The notes under the pieces are model-generated. The model was not told where the DNA came from. It ran no database searches and saw only the letters and a list, made by a program, of their open reading frames with translations. Positions 57,883 to 64,000 of a stretch of 64,000 bases of DNA are shown in pieces (position 1 is the stretch's first letter; each line of letters begins with the position of its first letter). The position numbers were made by a program, and so were the translations under genes. The DNA lies in assembly GCA_020848275.1 (NCBI GenBank), contig JADLAK010000058.1:56574-120573 (forward strand), in the 5' to 3' direction. Origin of the DNA: Planctomycetota bacterium. Lineage in GTDB: Bacteria; Planctomycetota; UBA8742; UBA2392.

Positions 57883-58809
57883 TTAGCGTGCCTTACGCCA
57901 GGCTTTCTTCTCGATCCGGCCCGGCGCTTCGCCCCAAAACAGCACACGCAGCTTGGCGCTGCGGGCGCGGGGATTCGAAGCGCACTCGGTTTCATCGGCG
58001 ATTATCGGCTTGCGCTTGAGCATTCTCGCCAAGCCTTCCTTCTCCCAGCGCACAAAAGCGTGCTTGACCATGCGGTCTTCGAGCGAGTGAAAGCTGATGA
58101 TCGCGACCACGCCGCCTTTCTCGAGGCCCTCGGGAATGCCGGCCAGCGCACGTTCGAGCTCGCCAAGTTCGTCGTTGACCGCCATGCGCAGCGCCTGGAA
58201 CGTCCGCGTCGCCGGGTCGATACGCTGGTAGCCGCGCGGATAAACCCGGCGGCAGATCTCGGCAAGTTGCCAGGTAGTCTTGGGCGGATCGCGTTCGACG
58301 GCGCCCGCGATCTTCCAGGCCAGGCGTTCCTCGCCAAAGTCGCGCAGGATCTTGGTGAATTCCTCGCGCGGCAGCCGCGCAATCAATTGAGCGGCGGTCT
58401 CGCCCTGGCTCGTGTCCATGCGCATATCGAGCGGCGCATCGGCGCGGAAAGAGAAGCCGCGCGAGGCTTCGTCGAGTTGCGGGCTGGAGACGCCGAGGTC
58501 GAGAAGCAACCCGTTTACGCGTTGCAGGCCCAATGCGCGGGCTTGCTCGAGCCAATGGCCAAAGCGCGCGTGAAGGACAACGGCACGTCCTCCGTATCCG
58601 GCGAGAGCACCAGATGCACGACCCAGCGCGGTTGCGTCACGGTCAAGCCCGATGACCCGGAGGCCTCGCTGGAGCAGTAGGGACGCATGGCCGCCAAGTC
58701 CGACGGTACCGTCCACGACAGACGCGCCGGCTGGAAGAGTTGAAAATGCGTCTGTAACTGCGGCAGCAAGAACGGGAGTGTGTTCGGCCACGGGGCGTTC
58801 AAGCCGCAC
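57883..58809 (-). CDS. rsmH: 16S rRNA (cytosine(1402)-N4)-methyltransferase RsmH
   Basis: VRLERPVAEHTPVLAAAV...VVDGTVGLGGHASLLL, LLLDLGVSSPQLDEASRGFSF, SFHSLEDRMVKHAF; GTG start overlapping upstream ORF. Confidence 0.96.
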   Translation of the reverse strand: MRLERPVAEHTPVLAAAVTDAFSTLPAGASVVDGTVGLGGHASLLLQRGLRVIGLDRDATALGRASGALAGYGGRAVVLHARFGHWLEQARALGLQRVNGLLLDLGVSSPQLDEASRGFSFRADAPLDMRMDTSQGETAAQLIARLPREEFTKILRDFGEERLAWKIAGAVERDPPKTTWQLAEICRRVYPRGYQRIDPATRTFQALRMAVNDELGELERALAGIPEGLEKGGVVAIISFHSLEDRMVKHAFVRWEKEGLARMLKRKPIIADETECASNPRARSAKLRVLFWGEAPGRIEKKAWRKAR

Positions 58810-59068
58810 CTGCCACCGCCAGCATGCGGGCGCTCTCGCGCTCGTGGCGGTCAAGGACCTGGAGCATTCCCATCACCTCTTCAGAAAAGGCAATCGCGGG
58901 CGCAAAACGCTGGACGCGCTTGAGCAGCGCCTCGACGCGCCGCAGTTCAGGCGCGCGTTCGACGATCCGCTGCCCGAAGTCGCGGGAGTCCTGGTGCTCC
59001 AGAAGCTCCTGCACCGCTGTCAGGCCGTGCGGGTCGTCCTGCTGAGTTGTGTTTAACAGGTCAGACAT
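58799..59068 (-). CDS. Hypothetical 89-aa protein between mraZ and rsmH
   Basis: MSDLLNTTQQDDPHGLTAVQELLEHQDSRDFGQRIVERAPELRRVEALLKRVQRF...; overlaps rsmH start. Confidence 0.6.
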   Translation of the reverse strand: MSDLLNTTQQDDPHGLTAVQELLEHQDSRDFGQRIVERAPELRRVEALLKRVQRFAPAIAFSEEVMGMLQVLDRHERESARMLAVAGAA

Positions 59069-59327
59069 GAATGCCCCCAACATGAGCACGTGCACGAGGC
59101 GCGGGCTCGGGAAACGCTCTACGGGTCGCGGAATCGCGCCGCCGCCAAGCGAAGAAATTCTGATGGCAAAAAGTGCTGCTTCAGTTTGCGCCTGAAGCGC
59201 GGCGATCGGGCATATCGCGGCCGATGAGCGCCCGGTTTTGCACCGGGAGGTCCGAGTCTTCCCGCTTATCGGCAAGCGAGGGACTGCGGGTGTAACGGTA
59301 ATGCGTGCTGCGGTGGAAAAGTTGCGG

Positions 59328-59852
59328 CTACTGAGGCTTCTTCAAAGCTGTGTCGTACAACTTGCCGATGTTCGACGGGTCCAGCTCGTCGATATCGGCC
59401 AAAGCGTCGGCGGCCTTGGCTTCGGCTGCCGTGTAAAGCTGCATGTGGTCTCCCGCGCCGGCGACAATCACCGCACCGCTAAGGCGCGCCCACTCGACAT
59501 GTTTGCGCGGCAGAAGGATGCGGCCCTGACGGTCGCACTCCACCTGCTCAAGAGTCTTGAGCAGGTTCTGCCTCGAGCGTTGCGTCGCGTCGGGAAGTCC
59601 CGTCGCGCCGGTCAACGCGTTCACGCGCTCCATGCCGCTTTCACTGTCAAAGAGATCGAGATGGCGGAATTCCGCGCCCGGCACGACGAACAAAAGGATC
59701 GGACCATCAGGCGAGGCCGGCAGCTTTCCGCGGAACTTCGCGGGCAGCGTGATTCGGTTCTTCGCGTCGATGGTTGTCTCGGCTTGTCCGAAATAACGGG
59801 GTGCACCAGGCAAATCCGCCCTCCGCAGGGAAAGTACACCACTTTCACCCAC
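59328..59852 (-). CDS. mraZ: Transcriptional regulator MraZ
   Basis: FGQAETTIDAKNRITLPAKFRGKL; first gene of the dcw cluster. Confidence 0.93.
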   Translation of the reverse strand: MGESGVLSLRRADLPGAPRYFGQAETTIDAKNRITLPAKFRGKLPASPDGPILLFVVPGAEFRHLDLFDSESGMERVNALTGATGLPDATQRSRQNLLKTLEQVECDRQGRILLPRKHVEWARLSGAVIVAGAGDHMQLYTAAEAKAADALADIDELDPSNIGKLYDTALKKPQ

Positions 59853-60030
59853 TTTGCAAATCGAACGTCCGGAATTTTGCAGAAAATTTTGCTTTTCAAT
59901 TTCAACGTAAGCCCTTTTGTTGCCATGCGATAAATAGGAGCGGCGCTAACAAAACTGCACAACAGGTGGTATGTCCAAACCGCCGCCATACTAGGCATTT
60001 TTAGGTCATTATTCGCCACTTTCACCCACC
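59839..60030 (-). promoter_or_regulatory. Putative MraZ operators: two copies of GTGGGTGAAAGTGG
   Basis: Minus strand GTGGGTGAAAGTGG at about 59839-59852 and 60015-60028; GTGGG/GTGG spaced 10 nt as in known MraZ boxes. Confidence 0.6.
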
Positions 60031-60033
60031 ATC

Positions 60034-60106
60034 TGAGCGCGGAGCCGGAAGGCCCAGGAAAATTTTGCTCTTAACTCCGCTCTCCTCTCTCCGATCTCCG
60101 CGCTAA
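60034..60106. repeat. Word-hairpin element, family N-like (GCGCGGAG ... CTCCGCTCTCCTCTCTCCGATCTCCGCGC)
   Basis: Inverted GCGCGGAG ends immediately upstream of pyrF. Confidence 0.7.
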
Positions 60107-60116
60107 ACTTCGCACC

Positions 60117-61073
60117 ATGCCCAATTTCGCCGATCGACTTCTCGCCGCAATCGACGCCAAGGGCGCGCCCATCTGCGTCGGCATCGACCCGCGCCCGGAC
60201 TGGATTCCCAACTCGTTCTTCGACGTCGCCTTCAAGCGCCACGGCAAGACGCCGGCCGCTGTGCGCGACGCCGTGCGCGCGTTTTGCATCGCGGTCCTCG
60301 ATGTGACGGCCGCCTACACGCCCGCTTGCAAGCCGCAGGTCGCGTTCTTCGAGGCGCTGGGGCCCGAGGGCATGCTCGATTTCGCCGCGATCTGCGCCCA
60401 CGCGCGCAAACTTGGCCTGATCGTCATCGCTGACGTCAAACGCGGGGACATCGGCAGCACAGCCGAAGCCTATGCGCAGGGCCTGTTTGGCGGAGCCGTC
60501 GCCAAGGGCATTGCGATGAATTCGCTCGAGGTCGATTGTGCGACGATCAATCCCTATCTCGGTCACGACGGCGTCGAGCCCTTCATCAAGGGCGCGCGCC
60601 AAGGCGGCGGCGGGCTGTTCGTGCTCGCGCGAACCTCCAACACCGGCAGCGCGGAGTTCCAGGAATTGCCCCTGGCGCAGGGCGGCACGACCGTCGAGGA
60701 GGTCGCCCGCAAGATCGCCGAATGGGGCAAAGACGGCATCGGCGAGCGCGGCTACAGCGACGTCGGCGCGGTCGTCGGCGCGACGCACAAGGACGCCGCC
60801 GTGCGCATGCGCCAGTTGATGCCCAATACCCTGTTCCTGGTGCCGGGTTACGGCGCGCAGGGCGGCGCGCTCGAGACCATCAAGGCCTGCTTCAGCGAAG
60901 GTCGCGGCCCTTCGGCTTCGCTCAGGACAGGCGCCATTGTCAACTCCAGCCGCGGCGTGATGCACGCCTACGCGCAGGGCCCGCTGCAGAAGTACGGCGA
61001 GGCGCGCTGGCGCGACGCCGTGGTCGAGGCCGCCAGGGATTTTAATAACGAAATTGGCCGCCTCGTGCACTGA
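60117..61073 (+). CDS. pyrF: Orotidine 5'-phosphate decarboxylase (PyrF, type 2)
   Basis: ICVGIDPRPDWIPN, IADVKRGDIGSTAEAYA, FLVPGYGAQGG, IVNSSRGVMHAY. Confidence 0.96.
   Translation: MPNFADRLLAAIDAKGAPICVGIDPRPDWIPNSFFDVAFKRHGKTPAAVRDAVRAFCIAVLDVTAAYTPACKPQVAFFEALGPEGMLDFAAICAHARKLGLIVIADVKRGDIGSTAEAYAQGLFGGAVAKGIAMNSLEVDCATINPYLGHDGVEPFIKGARQGGGGLFVLARTSNTGSAEFQELPLAQGGTTVEEVARKIAEWGKDGIGERGYSDVGAVVGATHKDAAVRMRQLMPNTLFLVPGYGAQGGALETIKACFSEGRGPSASLRTGAIVNSSRGVMHAYAQGPLQKYGEARWRDAVVEAARDFNNEIGRLVH
60909..60932. repeat. In-frame repeat insertion within pyrF (CCTTCGGCTTCGCTCAGGACAGGC = PSASLRTG)
   Basis: Related words at 63414-63438 and 18599-18616. Confidence 0.88.
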
Positions 61074-61185
61074 ACCAGGCCGGCGCCCCGCCGTTAGAAG
61101 TGACGGGGCGCTGGGCGCTTTACACTTAGCCGTTAACTCGGCACACTTGGCGTTCCTCCAAGCCAGAGAAATTGACGGAGTTCCT

Positions 61186-62289
61186 ATGAGAATCATGGCA
61201 GTCCTGTTGTTGTGCGGCGCGGTGTTTGCCCCGGCGCTGTTGGCCGACGAAGTGCGCTTCCGCACCAACGAAGGCTTGGTCGAATCGGTGGCGTGCGAAG
61301 TGACGGGCTGGTCCTGGAAGGAAGTCCAGTACAAGTCCGCCAAGGGCAGCGCCAAGGTCGCGCGCAAGGATCTTGTGGCCGTCCAGCGCACCTCCGAAAA
61401 CGGCACGCTCAGCGACAAGCTGTCCGCCGCGCAGAGCGCCATGGCGACCGACCTCGCCAAGGCGCGCACGCTGCTCGAGGGCGAACTCAAGGACGCTTCG
61501 TCAACGGCGGTCAACAAGGAAGAAGCTACCTACCTGCTCGCCGACCTCGCGCTGATCGAAGCCGGCAGCGACGGTCGCCGCCGCCCCACGGCGATTGCCG
61601 CGTTCAAGAACTACATCAACTCCTACAAAGAGGGTTACTTCGCCAGGCAGGCCTACACGTCGCTGGCCGGCCTCCAGCGCGCGAGCAAAGACGTCAGCGG
61701 CGCGCGCGAGACCTTCAAGAACATGGCAAAGGTCGGCTCGGGCCTCGACCTGATCGGCTCGCAACTCCTGGGCGAATTCGAGCTCGATGAAAAGCAGTGG
61801 CAGGCCGCGGTGGTGGCCTTCAAGGACGCCGCGAAGTTCGCAGGATCCGACAAAGCCGCGCGCTACAAGGCCAACGCGATGCAAGCCCGCGCGCTTAAGG
61901 GCGGCGGCGACACCGCCACGGCGCAAAGCATGCTTGAAGAAATCAAGAAGGACGAATTCTTCAACGACCCGACGACGGCCGAGGGCGACGAAGTGCTGAG
62001 CATCGTCTATGGCACGCTGGCGGACATCCTCTACGACAAGAAAGCCTACCAGGAAGCCTACGAGGCCTGCATGACCGCGGCGTTTTATTGCTGGTGGCTG
62101 CAGAGCAAGGGCGAAGGCGACTTCCTCGCCAAGGCCTTCGTCAGCGCGCGCAAAACCAGCGTAGGCGCCGACAACTGGAAGACCCGCGGCGACAAGCTTG
62201 AGGAAGTGCTGGCCGGCTCACACAGCAAGGAACTCAAGGCCGCCCGCGAAATCCTCGAGAAAGACAAGCCGTCGGACACGCCCAAGTAA
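61186..62289 (+). CDS. Hypothetical secreted protein (TPR-like)
   Basis: Signal peptide MRIMAVLLLCGAVFAPALLA. Confidence 0.65.
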   Translation: MRIMAVLLLCGAVFAPALLADEVRFRTNEGLVESVACEVTGWSWKEVQYKSAKGSAKVARKDLVAVQRTSENGTLSDKLSAAQSAMATDLAKARTLLEGELKDASSTAVNKEEATYLLADLALIEAGSDGRRRPTAIAAFKNYINSYKEGYFARQAYTSLAGLQRASKDVSGARETFKNMAKVGSGLDLIGSQLLGEFELDEKQWQAAVVAFKDAAKFAGSDKAARYKANAMQARALKGGGDTATAQSMLEEIKKDEFFNDPTTAEGDEVLSIVYGTLADILYDKKAYQEAYEACMTAAFYCWWLQSKGEGDFLAKAFVSARKTSVGADNWKTRGDKLEEVLAGSHSKELKAAREILEKDKPSDTPK

Positions 62290-62312
62290 TGAAGTGCGGC
62301 TCGAATTCACAG

Positions 62313-62344
62313 ACGGGACAGGCGATTGCCTGTCCCGTTTTCGT
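62313..62344 (+). terminator. Intrinsic terminator ACGGGACAGGC-GATT-GCCTGTCCCGT-TTTCGTT
   Basis: Perfect 11-bp stem plus T-rich tail between convergent genes. Confidence 0.85.
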
Positions 62345-62350
62345 TGCCAT

Positions 62351-63370
62351 CTACTTCTGCAGGCCCGAGTTCTCGCCGATCAGCTCGATCGTCGTCGTTT
62401 CGCTGCCGTTGTCGATCACCTGGCGGACAATCAGGCCGAAGTCCGTGATCCAGGTCGAGGTCTTGACCAGGTATTCGGAGCTTTCCGTGGCCTTGCGTTC
62501 CTCGCTCTTGACCAGCTTGCAACTGTAGGTGACGGCGCCAACCACGATCTTCTCGATCTTGGGCTTGCCGTTATCCAGTTCCGGCTTCGAGTAAGGCTTG
62601 GTCAGGTCGTGGGAGTCCTTGGTGACCGTCACGACTTTCGACGCCACAACGCCCTCGCCCTTTTTGTCGCAGGGCGCTTCGGTGTACACCACACGGTCTT
62701 CCTTGTCGTCGACCTTGGTGATCTCCATGACGCGATAAGTCGCGGGCTCGGCGTCGCGGGTCGCGGCCTTCTTGACTTCGCTGTACAGCGCCTTGTGGCC
62801 GACCTTCTTGTAGAACTTCGGCAAGTCCACCTTGCGCAGGCCCGCTTCTTTGCCCGAGGAACCCCACTTCGTCAGCCAGATGCGCTCCTGGCCGCTGGTC
62901 ACGACACACACCACGCCGCCGCAAGGCACTGATTTGCTGTAGTAAACGGTGTTGGAGGTGCTGCCGACGGTCCAGCTAACGATATCACACTCGACTTCGT
63001 CGGTGCCGACGCTGCGCTTCTGCTTGGCCGCCGTCCAGTCGGCGTCCGTAGGCACCTTGCCGCTGATCATGCTGACTTTCTTCCACTCCTGCGGCTTGCC
63101 CTCCTGCACCACGGGTTTGCCGCCGTCAGCCGGATACAGCGTCGACTTCACGGTCAGTTGCCCGCCGCTTGCCGCCGAGACCTCGAAACGCTTCACGAAT
63201 CCCGCCGAGAACTTGTACTCGACCCAGTCGCCCTTTTTTGCTTCTTCCCAGGTGTTCCAGCCGTCCTTGAACTCCTTGGCCGCGGCCTGGGCGGATACCG
63301 TAACGGTATTGGTTGCCAGCACGCCACAAACCAGCGCGAAAAGCGCTGCCCAAAGCAGGTAAGTCCGCAT
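62351..63370 (-). CDS. Hypothetical secreted protein, paralog of the next ORF
   Basis: MRTYLLWAALFALVCGVLA signal peptide; VPCGGVVCVVTSGQERIWLTKWGSSGKEAG. Confidence 0.65.
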   Translation of the reverse strand: MRTYLLWAALFALVCGVLATNTVTVSAQAAAKEFKDGWNTWEEAKKGDWVEYKFSAGFVKRFEVSAASGGQLTVKSTLYPADGGKPVVQEGKPQEWKKVSMISGKVPTDADWTAAKQKRSVGTDEVECDIVSWTVGSTSNTVYYSKSVPCGGVVCVVTSGQERIWLTKWGSSGKEAGLRKVDLPKFYKKVGHKALYSEVKKAATRDAEPATYRVMEITKVDDKEDRVVYTEAPCDKKGEGVVASKVVTVTKDSHDLTKPYSKPELDNGKPKIEKIVVGAVTYSCKLVKSEERKATESSEYLVKTSTWITDFGLIVRQVIDNGSETTTIELIGENSGLQK

Positions 63371-63411
63371 TTTGTTAGTCCTCGTACCCCATGCCAGAAC
63401 GTGCAAAAGAC

Positions 63412-63440
63412 GTGCCCTTCGACTCCGCCCAGGACAGGCC
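63412..63440. repeat. CCTTCGACTCCGCCCAGGACAGGCC repeat (family S)
   Basis: Same word as the pyrF insertion. Confidence 0.8.
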
Positions 63441-63442
63441 TG

Positions 63443-64000
63443 TTACTTCAAATTCGTTTCCCACAACTCCGACTGGCTGTCGATCTCCGCGCCCTGGGCG
63501 ATGCTGCGCACCACAATGCCCTTCCACGTCCACATCGTTGATTTCAGCCCCGCGCCCGCGATGTCCGAACGCGCGGCCTTGACGCGGCCAAGGGCCTTGC
63601 ACTCGACGTCTTCCTGCGCCTGGCCGGCGGCCTCTGGCGCGCCCGCGTCGCCGCGCAGGCTGATCTTCAGGCCGTCGCGCCGCGCGGTCTCTTTCATGTC
63701 CTTGTCGAAGGTAAGAATCATGTAGCTTGCTTCGTCGTCCTTGAAGTCGACGACTTCGGTGCGGGTGTAGGTCTCTTTGGCGGCGGGCTTGGTCGAGGTC
63801 GTCTTGACCACCCAGAAGTTGCCCTTGGCCCGCCAGCGCTGGTGCGGGTCGTCCACGGGCTTGGCCGTGATTTCGGGGGCCACCGTGTTCTCGCGCGTTT
63901 TCTCGATGCGGCCGCCTTCTTTGCCGTCGCGGCCCCAGGCACTGAGCCAGATAGTCTCTTTGCCGTTGGACGAGGCGCTGACCACGCCGCCGCAGGGCAC
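63443..64000 (-). CDS. Hypothetical protein, truncated by the window edge; paralog of 62351-63370
   Basis: MPCGGVVSASSNGKETIWLSAWGRDGKEGG matches the paralog. Confidence 0.6.
   Translation of the reverse strand: MPCGGVVSASSNGKETIWLSAWGRDGKEGGRIEKTRENTVAPEITAKPVDDPHQRWRAKGNFWVVKTTSTKPAAKETYTRTEVVDFKDDEASYMILTFDKDMKETARRDGLKISLRGDAGAPEAAGQAQEDVECKALGRVKAARSDIAGAGLKSTMWTWKGIVVRSIAQGAEIDSQSELWETNLK

Noticed and set aside
60009-61517. 502-aa minus-strand ORF containing ACPERSRRA
   Set aside because: Antisense to pyrF; the ACPERSRR peptide is only the reverse reading of the family S repeat.

Overview
This 64 kb window is high-GC bacterial chromosome, gene-dense and made mostly of core genes. I could not assign the taxon securely. 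The main blocks are: groES-groEL; a family 2A encapsulin shell gene overlapping a cysteine desulfurase gene with a long disordered-looking N-terminus; a c-di-AMP (ydaO-type) riboswitch in front of a KimA-like K+ transporter; ATP sulfurylase; BrnT/BrnA toxin-antitoxin; TruD; a liv branched-chain amino-acid ABC operon; QueC; an Mfd / zinc-ribbon / RpoD / DnaG block; tRNA-Glu(CTC); a cluster of small basic (histone-like) proteins; a multi-PDZ HtrA-like protease; SixA; a VWA/HEAT protein; a GxxExxY nuclease-like gene; a truncated dcw cluster (mraZ-orf-rsmH-ftsL-ftsI-murE-murF-mraY); and PyrF. The most unusual signal lies between the genes. About 25 gene junctions carry short inverted-repeat elements from more than a dozen unrelated sequence families. 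The elements share one architecture: imperfect 7-16 nt word arrays in both arms, a short loop, and edges abutting stop or start codons. One family brackets the GxxExxY gene as perfect 16-nt terminal inverted repeats. Other copies have become coding: an in-frame 8-aa insert in PyrF, the C-terminal tail of MurE, the stop codons of two genes, and a possible start codon. BrnTA sits between two copies of the 3' end of sat that differ mostly at synonymous sites. All calls come from reading the sequence; no database search was run.
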